Positions 46,013-57,349 of a stretch of DNA of 64,000 bases are shown here, piece after piece. Origin of the DNA: Cristatella mucedo (taxonomy: Eukaryota > Bryozoa > Phylactolaemata > Cristatellidae); contig WPIO01000007.1 in the NCBI GenBank assembly GCA_009760855.2, positions 7,561,001 to 7,625,000 of the forward strand. Reading direction: 5' to 3'. The notes under the pieces are model-generated. The model was given only the letters and a program-made list of their open reading frames with translations. It did no database searches and was not told where the DNA came from. Every line of letters starts with the position of its first letter. Positions within the stretch are counted from its first letter, which is position 1. The translations under genes and the position numbers were made by a program.

Positions 46013-47060
46013 AAAAAACCGATTGTGTAGAAATCGACGGCATTCTCTAATACAATGCGGAGTTGTGTATTTTCTCATAATGTAACTCCACTTCTGCCTT
46101 AACTAGAATCTCCATAATAACAGATCTGTAAGTCAGGACTATATTGATTACTATGGTTTCTTGATTTCATAAGGAGTTCTTTCACCGACAGCCTTTTCTC
46201 GTTCCTGGTTATTGCACATAGATGTGATCCAGTACCTTCAAACCCGAGCAAGAACTAGCGAACACTGGTGTGGTTCAACCTGCTGACACATGGAGGCCTT
46301 TGGATGAAGGAGCAGTAGGCTTCTGCAATCTTTGGCATCGGCGAAGCTTGCGATCCTAGAGAATCGGCGATGCTTGATTACTGCTTTCTTCTGTAGCTCG
46401 CTCTGTTTAATGCGACCTTTCTTGTCAGGCTCATTTCGATGAATGCCCCACTATGACATTCTAGATTTACCATTCAAAGTAGAGGCCGGCAGTATGTTGA
46501 GAGAGGTGTGTCAGTGCCGAAAGCCATAATTACATTTTGCCTACAACTCTCGAGTGTCACATCCGATTCCCAGCTGCTAGCTTAGAATACTAGCGAGAGG
46601 AAGCACCTGCGGAAATTCTGACATAACCAAGATGCATTGCTAGAATGCACCTTCATGCTACTTATACCCGAATTCAGTTCCCCTGCGAGACGCAGCAGTG
46701 CGATATACATGACCTCAGTTGATCTATTCAAAATTATTTAACCTAACATGCTACGGGCGTTCTAAACAAAATTTGCCGAGGAAAGTGATCCCTTAACAGA
46801 ATAGCTCTGGCATTACTGTACCAGACAATATCAGTCTAATTTCTTGGTCATCGTTGCAACCATTGCTATTAATTAGCAACCCACGGAGTCTGAAGATCAA
46901 GATTATGGTAAGTAACATGCAAGCGAAAATCAGAAAGAGCAGGGCTATATAGACCTGTGAATAATCAAGTTACCGAGATTTCTAGATTTTTTTTAGATAA
47001 CTTTTGTCCCTTAAAAATGACCGAATTGCTAGCAACAGTCAGCAAAAGGTACAAACGACG
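46013..47060. other. Unassigned stretch
   Basis: Nothing recognised on either strand. Confidence 0.4.
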
Positions 47061-47182
47061 AACTCACACTAACCCCCACACTCTCACACCCACCCGCACA
47101 CACACAAACGCACTCACACCATCTCCCACACACACGCACGCACGCACACACACGCACACATACACGCACACACAAACACATA
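47061..47182. repeat. (AC)n-type microsatellite
   Basis: Irregular CACA tract with CCC, CTCACA and GCACG interruptions. Confidence 0.92.
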
Positions 47183-47460
47183 ACTGCGTATGCCTACGGG
47201 CACTTAAGACGTAGATTATCAATAAGCAATCGATAGTTAAGTTGATGTTCACATGCTGTTCCCTCGATGATCCTAAGTAAGCATATCGTACACTGTATTA
47301 GTTCACATTCTTAGGTGAGGGTTCTGCCATTGCAGCAACCCGCCGGTTGGGCAGTGTATATTAACTATCCTGCCTTTTGAAATTTTCCTCAAATGATTCA
47401 GTTAAATAAACCAGCAAGTGAATCTGTAAACAGCATTTTTGTTCCATCTAAGTAAGGGTG

Positions 47461-47590
47461 GTTTGGTCCAGGGGTTATGGTGCTTGACTTTGATGACCTA
47501 AGTCTAGGGCTTGAAAGCTGCTCATGTGTAAAGAACCTGAATAGAGAATAAACTCTCTTATGGAGCTACATACATTAATTACATTTTTAA
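47461..47590 (+). mobile_element. SINE-B
   Basis: Clearest copy: GGTCCAGGGGTTATGGTGCT (A box-like), TGATGACCTAAGTC, GGGCTTGAAAGC (degraded B box), then GAATAGAGAATAAACTCTCT and a GGAGCTACATAC end with an ATTAATTACATT tail. The last part resembles the LINE-A 3' hairpin. Confidence 0.65.
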
Positions 47591-47676
47591 AGCTACAATT
47601 TATACTGGTTGCAAAAGTAAAAATACTACAGGGATAGCTGCGTTTTACAGTTGAATCAAAGGAATTCAGTAGCTTT

Positions 47677-48590
47677 ACAATAATAATAATAAGGGAATTG
47701 TAAAGTGCCGTCAGAGAAGTTGTTCCTAGTATGGGCACTTTAGATGTGAGATAAAGGAAGTGTGTCAACATGAATATCGATGACATGAGCAGTTTCCTCA
47801 CAAATTAGCGTTCACGAGATTCACAGGTAAACGGAAATGAGTTGAGGAAGATGTTCGTTTTTAGTTTCTTACTAATTTTCGTCGAGTCAGAGGATCTCGT
47901 AGGGTGAGTGGGGTGAATTCCTGGCTCTGGTAGCATACGCTCTACAGGCACGGTCTCATAAGGATTTGTGGTAGGTTCAAGTGACAGCTAAGTAGCTTGA
48001 TTGAGACGAGCGAGTGATACAACGCCTGGGATGATTGGGAAGGGGAGGTTCGGAGAGGTGGGATGGAGAAACAGAATAAAGCGATCTTAAAGTGCGTGAC
48101 CAAACCTTAAAGTCGATATACTCCTTGATTGGTAGGCAGCAAAGTTCTGCGAGAAGGGTTGTAGGTTGGCAGATGCGACTTTTACATCAAGCAGCCTGGC
48201 TGCTGAGTTCTGCACCAACTCTTTTTGCAATCTTAAATAGCTGAAGTAGGCTGATATGGTTTTCTTGTGAAAGGTCACTTTTTAAGAGGACCGCCCACTT
48301 TCGTGCGAATATTACAAGAGATATGCTTGCCGAGTTTTTTGAGGTACAGGTGTTCCAATTTCTGGATAACCCTTAGTAGTCCCATAAATAGTAAGTTAGC
48401 GAAATTGTATTCAACTTGAGATAGTTGGTGGCAATCTACGAGCGAATTTCAGTAATACGTGCAAGTTATTTAAGAAATTTTTGGGTGCTGGAAGGCTGGG
48501 AGGGATCAATAAATGGGTATAGCTGCCTCACCTGCAAAGAAATGAAAGCCTAGTTTGAGATATTGGAATTCGTGATCAGGTAAAGCGTAA
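47677..48590 (-). mobile_element. LINE-A relative, diverged
   Basis: (AAT)n tail and a variant hairpin (GTCAGAGAAGTTGTTCC), then 3' UTR and RT C-terminal region in reverse. Order matches the copy at 22604-24320 as far as GGCTGGGAGGGATCAATAAA, next to the catalytic block, but the 3' UTR differs more than in other copies. It may be a sister subfamily. Confidence 0.7.
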
Positions 48591-51540
48591 GAATACGAGG
48601 CAAAATTGTGGTCTTCTTGTTTGATGATGGAGTGAATCATGGGAACATTAATTAATGGATATTAATCGCGCTCCCAAGTAAAATACTTGTCAGAGCACAG
48701 AGAACCAGAAAGACCCAGTTTGCAATTGGCATTCTGCTCAGCATCCCAATCTTCGTTTTCTGGTTGCAATTGGATGCTGATATGCTAATCAAACACAGTA
48801 GAAGCCGTCGTAAAATTGGAACTTTAAAAATTAAAAAATCTTCACTCATCCGACGTCTGATAAAGGATGAAAGATGCACATTCGACTTGCTTGCTCAAAC
48901 TGTAGAGAAAAAGATTAATATCACACCAGCTTTGTGCGACTAAACACTCGTTGCAGGTAATTTATTTAACTCAGACTATCTCATCTATACATTATACGTA
49001 TATTAATACTGATAAGTTAGTGCTACATATTGTATCAATCTGACTAAGCAAGCCCGGCATGCCTTAGCCGAACGGTGAGAATCTTGCAGTACGAGCTCAG
49101 TACCCAAACCGGCTAAGCCAAGAGCGTTCGAGGCTTACTGGCAGTCCCAGCTGTCAAATACTGTTGTCATGTCATGGCTGCTTAACGGTGGGCTATCAGC
49201 AGCTGGTTTCGATCGGCCTGACTGCATTTGGGTGACCGCTCTTGGATTCTGGTCCGGACATGATGGCTTTGGCTATACGGATGTGGCTGGAATCACGCCA
49301 CTATGGTGACCCAACCCATAAACGCCCACGACCTGACAGGCTTGGAGCGCTCCGAGGTCAGAGCTTTTCAGTGTATCATACCCAGGGTGAGAGTAGGTCA
49401 GGGCGTTACAGTCCTCGGCTTCCGAGAACCAGGAGCGGCGAGAGCATATAGAAACTGTATATAAGCCATGCATCATGCAATCCAGGCCAGGCTGAATCAC
49501 CTTAAAGGATTACTGCTAAAGAGTGCTGCTTGCATCCCAGCTCACCGTGGTCATGCACAGAGCTTCGTTCTAATGGCCACCGGTACTGGCAGAGAGTGGC
49601 AATGGAGTAGTCAGAGGGTAAGAGGAGTCAGTTAACCTTTCCATGGACCTACCCTCACTTACCTGAGTATTGAAACTAGGCCGGACGAAACCTACCCAAG
49701 ATTGATCGTTAGCTCGTAGCCACAACTAGTGCTTCCTGCACTCGTAGACGGGACCTCTAAAGTACTCTGGTTGTGGGGTTATCATACCTTTCCCCGACTG
49801 TTGACCCTAAAACTAAATCAAAGCTAGTATTCCCGGATAAGTAACATAAACTCGTCTTTCGGTTTTGTGGCTTCAAGCCGATGAGTGGCAGCTATTTAAA
49901 TTACACATTAAAGCTAGCTTTCGTGCTATGGGCTTCTTTTCGTAACATGCGTTAGCTGCAACAACCTTAAATCTGGTTTGAGCCAATCCCTAACTGTCAA
50001 GTGACGTTGGCGACTGCAGGTGCCCAAGCGCCCCTGTCACTCTCGGAGATTTAGTTACTAGCCAAGTCAGCTTGGTTTTTCCTACCTCAGAGGCAAGGCT
50101 TGCATAAGCATTTGGGTGGGTACTCCCTCTCTGCACACCTGCAGTAAACGTAGAGCCTGGCTGGCAGAGCTGGCACTCTTTCGGCTCTGATAAACGCACA
50201 AAGTCGCTGGGTGCCCCTGATTTAGCTGCTCCCGGGTACTAATTGCCTATTTGTTGGCATTAATTGCACACTTCATGGCCGTTGTGGCCTCTCAGGCTAG
50301 CTGGCCAGTCTGTCTGCATGCCAAGCATAGCCTTGCGTTAGGCGATCGGATAAGGCGTGCTGCTGGTGGTGTTGCTGTTGCTGCAGTTGGAATACAACGG
50401 GTAGACGCAACAGTAAAATACCCAGTGCCGGGCGTTGGTTTCATGTCGCTTCAAAATTTGGAATAGTGATCGGCAGTTGCTCATTGAAGCCAGCTCAGAG
50501 GTTTAGGGTTTTCTTCACTAATCATCGAGCTATTTATTACCTTACTTTCGTGAGATCTTGCCCTGTCATTCTAATAATCTTTTACGTTGACAGAGCCTTG
50601 ATGGCCTCTGCTAAGTGGTTAAGCGTGACTCTCCACTCTGACCAGTAACCATTGAGGGAGCAGTTATCCGCACGGGATAACTGCTCACAGCAGCCCATGG
50701 AAATGCAGATGATTAATTGTATCCTATTCAAAACACGGTGGCAATACAGTATGTTACTTTATAACGCTTTACATATCTTTTTGAAATGCAAACGAGCATA
50801 CATTCAAGACGTCTAAAGCCATGTACAGCTTGACATGGGGCTGTTTTATAGTACAACGATCACTTAAATTTGCATGTAGCACTACCTGTCCAAATGTGAT
50901 GTTGCAATGATTGAAAAGTGTACACACCTCATCGTGTTAGATGCTGAGTCTAAACTTCTGATATCAGAGAAAGTAGTCGTGCCACCATCTGAGTTTGACT
51001 GTGACAATCAGTGACAATAGAACCAATTCCGCCGAGAGCAATTTATCGTGATTTTAAACGTTCGGATGCGTTAACAGTACAACAGGAACTTCGAATACAC
51101 ATTACCGGCGAGAAATATATTTCTTTTCGATAAAAAACCCAAGTGACTGGGTCTTGCGTTGATGTGTGGTTTGCCGTTACAGTTTTTTTAAGATAAATTA
51201 GAATTTCCTGGGCAAGACTTGCCTTCTCTGACCGAATTCTAACATATCGCTAGTTCAATGCACGGCTTCAGTGCTCTTTGCGCTTTCTCATTAGGTTGTA
51301 CTTCTGTCCAATACTGAGGTTTTCCAAATTTTTATGGGTGTTACATTTTTGTCTTACCTATAGTTTTTCACAAGAATGCTCTCTTCGGGTGATTTTCCTA
51401 TAATGCAAATGTTGGTAACTTGCGTCGCTTGCTTGTGCCTCTATTATCAATGGAGTAGTTATCCTTGTAAGCAAACACACGAGTGATCCTACATACGTGT
51501 ATATGTGGGTGCTCCTGAACTTGAGTTGGTCCACATTATA
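48591..51540. other. Long unassigned stretch
   Basis: Nearly 3 kb without any of the repeat families of this window, apart from a hairpin at 50658-50686. The part 49050-49800 is richer in G and C and has a TATA-like CTGTATATAAGC near 49456. Frames up to 75 codons have no known motif. It could include old LTR or unique host DNA. Confidence 0.4.
50658..50686. repeat. Perfect 12-bp hairpin
   Basis: GAGCAGTTATCC at 50658-50669 pairs perfectly with GGATAACTGCTC at 50675-50686 across a five-base loop. No run of T follows, so a terminator reading is not supported. Confidence 0.9.
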
Positions 51541-51662
51541 ATAATAATACAATAGTAATAATAATACACTTGATATAGCGCCCTCATATAACTCAATCTA
51601 GGCCCTTTACACTTGCTGCAAAGCGAAACGCGATTGCATGGTAAGTAAGACCGTGCTTGATG
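51541..51662 (-). mobile_element. LINE-A 3' tail
   Basis: (AAT)n-rich tail, shortened hairpin and the first 60 bases of 3' UTR in reverse. Confidence 0.8.
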
Positions 51663-51754
51663 AGTGATATATTTCAGCTGAGTAACATTTTTAAACAGTC
51701 GAATCTGCTTAAATGAGAGTTAAACAACTAGTTAGTAAACCAGTTCATGACTTT

Positions 51755-52828
51755 GCGATATCACGTGTGAAGGCTTTACTTCTATGCTAACGATACTCAG
51801 CTGTATTTGTCATTTAAACCGTCGGAATCTGCTGCAGCAACTGTGAAACTGAATGCTTGCCTTGCCGATATTCAATCCTAGATGTCCGAAAACTTTCTGA
51901 AATTAAATGATGATAAAACCGAACTGCTTCTCACAGGACACCCTAAGCGTGAGGCTGGATTAAAAGGCTTTGCTGTTCTAATAGGCGATGCTATTGTGCG
52001 ACCTTCACCACGTGCTCGTAATCTAGGTGTCGTGTTCGACAGCTGCCTCAATTTCAAAAGCTTCATTTAGAAGACTGGCTCTACAGCTAGCCATCACATC
52101 CGATCCCTATCCAAGATTAAAAGCTGTATCCCACAGTGGCTTTTAAAAACTTTAACTAGCTCTTTAGTTCTGTCTCGGCTTGATTATTGTAATTCCCTTT
52201 TGGCTGGGCTGCCACAGAAAGCTATTATGCCACTACAGCTGACTATGAATATGGCTGCAAGGCTGGTCTTCAAGTCCCAGTGGTTTGAGCACGTGTCACC
52301 TTTGCTGAAAGAGCTAGGATGGTTGCCGGTTGAGCAAAGGATACAGAGCAAAGTTCTTACGCTGACCCACAAGGCCCGCCACGGCTTGGCTCCTTCGTAC
52401 CTGGCTGAACTGCTGCAGCAGTTTCAGCCTGTTCGCGCCCTCAGGTCCTGTATGGACAATAAATTAGCTGTCCCATTCCTCCGCTTAAAGGCAGTTGGCA
52501 ACAGAAGCTTTAGCTCTGCAGGTCCTAGACTGTGGAACTCGCTTCCACAATTCTTGCGCAACGACAACTACTCTCCAACTGCCGACTGTGGCACATCTTT
52601 TTCAGCGGTCCTGAACTGCTACTTCTATGCTACTCACTACCTCTACTGCTCTCCTGACTCTGCTATGCTTCCCACTTTCTCTTTGTTGCGTGAGACGATG
52701 TTTGTTGCGTACCGAATGCGTACCGAAAGCCGCTTAGGCTGTGAGTGTGCTACACAAAACTCTCCTGCGTAACACCCACGTGGTCTTTATGACTTTGTGG
52801 AGTTACTGACGGAGATACATTACATTAA
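51755..52828 (+). mobile_element. LINE-B, best RT copy
   Basis: From the catalytic block to the tail in one frame: the block reads FYANDTQLYLSF, with YAND at 51783-51794 where an active RT has YADD, then [71 protein letters not shown] and the end at 52772. Only two stops interrupt, TAG at 51879-51881 (at a usual Trp) and TAG at 52068-52070. 3' UTR and a TTACATTA tail follow. Upstream RT and endonuclease are missing. Confidence 0.92.
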
Positions 52829-53550
52829 GAAGACTGCATCCACAGCTAGACATCGTGACTGATCCCCGTCTAAGATAAAGAGCTTTCTAACACGGGGGCA
52901 TTCAAAACATTTACCTAGCTGCCTGGTCATGTCTAGGGACGACTATTGCAGTTCCATCTTGGCTTGGCTACCAAAAAGACCTAACTACCCTCAGAGCCTC
53001 GAGATGAATGTGGGTGGCTGCAAGGCCAGTCTACAAATTCCAGAGGTTCAGTCAAGTGTCTTCTTTGCCGAAGCAGCTTCGATCGCTTCCGGTTAATCAA
53101 CGGATGCTGAGTAAATTTCTTTCGCTGACCCTCAGGCTCTCCCTGGCTTAGCTCCATTATGTCCTCCAGCTGAGCTGCCGCGACAGTTTCAGCCTCCTTG
53201 CACAGTCAGGTCTCTATGGACGGTAAATTAGATATTCCATTTCTAAGCCTAAAGACCTTTGGTTTACAGAAGCTTTTGCTCTGCAGGTCTTAGGCTGTGG
53301 AGCTGACTTACGCGATTCTTACACAACGAAATCTACTATCCGTCTGCCAACTGTCGAGCGTTATATCTAGCTGTCATGAGCTGCTACTCCCAGGCAACTC
53401 ACTACCTCACCTGCTCGACTGACTCAGCTTTGCTGCTCACTTTCTCTTTTTTGGATACGATAAAGTATGATAGCTACCGCATGAATAAGGAAAGCCGCTT
53501 AGGCTTTTGAGTGGGTTACAGAAAACTCGCCCTACGTAACGTCTTTTGAC
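52829..53550 (+). mobile_element. LINE-B, older copy in tandem
   Basis: Begins directly at the tail of the previous copy with GAAGACTGCATCCACAGC, corresponding to about 52069 of that copy, and runs to the end of the coding region (TTAGGCTTTTGAGTGGG) near 53520. It is much more diverged, without open frame, and lacks its own tail. Confidence 0.8.
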
Positions 53551-53799
53551 AGACACAGCATGCCCCATCCGTCGCTCAGTAACCGGATACTTTTAGTACC
53601 AACCACACCTGCACAAGCATGGTCTCCGCCAAGCTCCTGTGTTCTCACTCGTATTTCACTTTCAATTGACGGAAACCGTGTATGTTGATACTACGCTCTT
53701 CTAGTAGTAAAAGGCGAGCGCGTATTCGTGTATTTCCCGGTCTACGGACGTTCTGCGGTTCATTTATGCGAGGATAGAGCCAGCATGGACGGCAGAACG

Positions 53800-55410
53800 C
53801 TTTTTTCCACTACCCCTGCATTTGGATGTACTGTACTAAACGCGGACCTCGGCGGCGCTTTAGTGAAGTGGAAATGCCAGCTGGTGAACTCCATGCTCGC
53901 AAGCGGCTCAGTGGATAAAGTGCGGCTAAATTTATGACTATCGTTATTCACTTAGCCGGCCCAGCTGTTCTGGAACTATCGGAAAAGTTTACTTTCAATG
54001 AGGAGTCCGTCAACAATGCTCAGAAAAAAGTTCAGGAAAGGATCGAAGCGTATTTCACTGCCCTGAAAAGGGAGATACTGCACAGTTACTGCTTTAGAAT
54101 ATTGTGTACGCTGCGCCCTTTGATCACTGTTTCAGTCGGCGCTGTTTTATCAAGTGCATTATTATTATTATTATAATTATTATTACGCTCACGGGCAAAA
54201 CTGCACAATGCTAGGGATCCGGATAGTATGATCGGAGGCAAAGTGGTTTTGATCTTGGAGTGCCCGTTGCAAGAACTGCTTCTATGTGAATCTACGCTGA
54301 GGCTGCAGGCAGCAACTGATATTTGTCGCCTTGTTGTTGGAAACCACTAGCAAACGGTGCATGAAATATGCAATCAGACTTTGAGGGTTCCGAACCATAA
54401 CAGCCAAACTGAGATGAATGCTGCAAAGCCGCAGTGTGGACAGCAATTTTCGAGTGACATATGAGACCACGGGAACCTGGATGTTACTACGCCTTGACCG
54501 AAGGAGCTACACCCTCGGCATTGGGGTAGGAGATATACAGCATTGCGAGCCGATTGCCCTGCTCAAGGAGGCTGCCTCCACAAGTGCAATGTTATCCGCC
54601 ACTTCAGTTGGCAGTGACAGGCAAGTCAGTGGCACACTAGGTAATAGTGAGGTGACGAAGCTGTCGCATATGATGAGGATACGATGCAAACTTGTGATAG
54701 GAACGAGTAGTCAGATTAAGCCCGTTTGAGCTCTGATGGTGGTTTGTTATACAGACGTGCATTTCTAGCTCGACCCTGGCGCTGACCTCAATACGATTAG
54801 TAAACGGTTTGTCCGGAAGCATCAGCTTGTGGATATGCCACAATGCCTCACATCTCGGGACAGCGGACCTAGCCGCGAAGAACTCGAAAGCAGGTGCCGC
54901 GACTGCCATTTATCGTACATCTGACGGCCACACATGCTTCCTTGGCGAAAGAGCCATTCAAGCCGCTGGAACGATAAACGTGCACTCTGACCTCTTCATT
55001 GCACCGCGAGCGACTGGCGAGAGCAAACTGGATGACCTAGGCGTTGTCAGATTGTACACCAATCCGATGCTTTGTCCCAAAGTCCTACCATGCCGCCGAA
55101 TACCCATTGCATACCAAGATGTGACTGAGCAGAAACCGCAAGCGTTGGCTAAATGAGGAGGCACTCCAAGTGATAAACGAAATCCAAGCGATTAAAAGCA
55201 AAACAGCACTACTGGAGGGTGCCTTCTGACAAGCTGCTTCGAGAAGGCACCGTCGTGGCAACCCGCGGCAACAGGTCATACACAATACAGGACCTTGCAG
55301 GAAAATTCTTCCTGCCGAACCGGTGGCATACTTATACCAATCCTAGAACAGCGGAGCTTGCACTCTGTCGAGCAATACCAGGGAGCCTTAACTATATTCA
55401 GTGTTCCTAG
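53800..55410 (+). pseudogene. Ty3/Gypsy-type retrotransposon remnant (gag, protease, integrase end)
   Basis: A capsid-like region reads ALVKWKCQLVNSMLASG near 53850 and, after a frameshift at about 53935, IHLAGPAVLELSEKFTF and ERIEAYFTALKREILHSYCF, the usual Gag pattern of metazoan Ty3/Gypsy elements. LRLQAATDICRL near 54295 fits the end of Gag. A protease active-site motif LDPGAD lies at 54769-54786 (normally DTGA) with a stop just before. FLGERAIQAAG and PKVLPCRRIPIAYQ (54945-55115) fit the start of the RT polyprotein. The remnant then jumps to TVVATRGNRSYTIQDL (55243-55290), typical of the integrase C-terminus. RT, RNase H and the integrase core are missing. Confidence 0.65.
54125..54190 (+). 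mobile_element. LINE-A tail inserted in the gag remnant
   Basis: GGCGCTGTTTTATCAAGTGC plus (ATT)n is the extreme 3' end of LINE-A; nothing upstream of the hairpin is present. TACGCT on both sides (near 54108 and 54184) may be a short target duplication. Confidence 0.7.
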
Positions 55411-57109
55411 ATCTTCTATTAGCATTTGGCAGCATGGCCCGTGCGTCATTCTCCCAGTGCTTAGCCGTCTGTGTTCATTTTTATCTGGCGATAGAGTATG
55501 TCGTCTAGGAGGACCCTCATTTGAGGGGCCAGCTCAACGCTTGGAGATAACTCTATCCCTAAGCATACCCTAGCTGATGAGCTTGCCGTCTTTAGGGAGA
55601 CAGGAGCCGGCTTGCCGGATCTTGTGCTGGATGCCACTGAGGCTGCCTGGAGGCCGGGCAGGCAGTTCTAGCCTACAAAGTGTCACGTTGCTGCATGGCA
55701 GTACCGACCTCAGTTCATCTGCTGGGACGATAGATGCCAGAGTTGCCAGAGGACGAGTCCAAGGTCACAACCTCGAGGCCACAGAGAGCCCACACAGCCA
55801 CTGAGGGCTGAAAATGAACCGTCTTGCACATGCCTCGCCAGATGTTGTGAGAAAGCTAGCCTCCCAGCCAGGTGTTAGAAGGTCGACGCCTTAAAGACAT
55901 TTCGCCTGTCATAGCTTGATTACCTATGCCCGCCAAGGCTGGTCAAGATGTCGATTCCGGAGACAAATGCCTGGCCGACGTTTGCCAGACTGTGGTGTGC
56001 AGCTCGTTGGCAATGCAACGTCGTATTTCCCTTCAAGCCATGTGGTGGCAGACGGTCTGGGTCTTTTCTGGCTCTTAATGAGTGTTGCGTTGTTGCTTTT
56101 GTGAAGGCTTGCCTAACCCCTTGCTTTCCCACACTGTTGCACAGCACTGCCTCAACCCTGCCTTCGTCTGCCTGGACTGCAATGATTACTATGACTAGAG
56201 TTGCAGCGGCTTCTTAAGGGCTGGTGCGTTCGGCCCTGGCAACAAAGTAAGATCAACCCGTCCTTGGTTAACTGACTTGTCAGAGCCTGTGAACCTACAG
56301 TTGGGCCATGATGCTGCAGTCACGACGGCTTAATCTGACGTGGCCATACCTCATCAACGTGCCTCGTGTAAGGGTGCTAAAGCAAAGCCAGCATGATATG
56401 CATACAGAGGGCAAAGCGTGGATGGTCCAGCCTGCACTGGGTCTGGTCAGGCAGTGCCTAGTAATAAGCAAGTAAGCGACCGGGGCTACCTGATTTTGTA
56501 CTGAATAAGTGAAGGTGGGGTTCCTGCACACCTAATGAGCTTTCACTCAGTAAATACTGTAATTGTCGATGTCGGCACTCAGTTCAACAGAATCACGGAT
56601 ACTCTGGTCGTAGTGGCCTTGAAGGAAAAAGAACTCATGCCGGCTCACTCATGTCCGGCACTATTATGGGTGAAGCTAAATAGGAGAAGGCAGTTCATGA
56701 TGTGTACCCTTAGCAGTGGCAGATAACCGGTGGATCAACAAAGGCTGCCGGGTGAGCCTAGAAGAATTGGCCAGAACATAGCTCAAGTATCGGACGCTCT
56801 TCTGGCTGCTTTTCATCTATGATGACATCGGGTCAGAAGCTTTGTAGTTTCTGTGCCTCAGCGAGTTCCGTTGGATTCTGTCACCACGGCTTTGGGCGGT
56901 GATGGATCATCTGTCTTCCTAAATCGTATTCATAATTTGTATGAACAGTCCTTCAAACCTGTGCCCAGTGGGAAACTCTAGTCTTATGGTATGAGGCATA
57001 GATAAGAACCACTTTTCCAAAAGCACCAAACATGTTTTCTCATTAGGTAAACCCATGATCTGCTAGTTCACCGTCCTCATTCGTATAACAGCAGCAGAGC
57101 ATTTGCAGC
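55411..57109. other. Unassigned stretch
   Basis: Moderately GC-rich. The first part may be the 3' end of the Gypsy-type element, but no LTR was found. Frames at 55948-56217 and 56535-56726 have no known motif. Confidence 0.4.
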
Positions 57110-57205
57110 AATTAGCCTCGCTTTGCAGTGAGCAATTGAGAATTTCTCGATGCAGGACTCGAACCCAAAGCCTGCGTCTGGAGTGCAAACACCTTCCTAC
57201 TTGGG
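57110..57205 (-). mobile_element. SINE-A, head region
   Basis: Perfect B box complement GGACTCGAACC at 57155-57165, with the A box side to its right (CACCTTCCTACTTGGGAA) and a shortened body to the left. The (AAT)n of a LINE-A begins 40 bases later. Confidence 0.65.
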
Positions 57206-57246
57206 AATGCAGTCATGGGTAAAGTTTCTCTGCTTATATTGCTCGA

Positions 57247-57349
57247 TAATAATAATAATAATAATAATAATATTGCACTTGATAAAGTGCCCTCAGAGAA
57301 CTTAATCTCTCTCTAGGCGCTTTACATTTGCTGCAAAGTGATACGCAAT
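57247..57349 (-). mobile_element. LINE-A tail, inverted
   Basis: (AAT)n, hairpin and start of the 3' UTR in reverse, well preserved, cut off at GCAATGGAATCGAT and fused to an RT fragment in the opposite orientation. Confidence 0.88.

Noticed and set aside
49050-49800. LTR with TATA-like CTGTATATAAGC
   Set aside because: No matching LTR ends or second copy in the window.
55411-56730. Continuation of the Gypsy-type element
   Set aside because: No integrase, envelope or LTR wording could be read, so it was left unassigned.
57110-57205. Functional tRNA gene (perfect B box)
   Set aside because: The acceptor stem does not close and the flanks match the SINE-A body.
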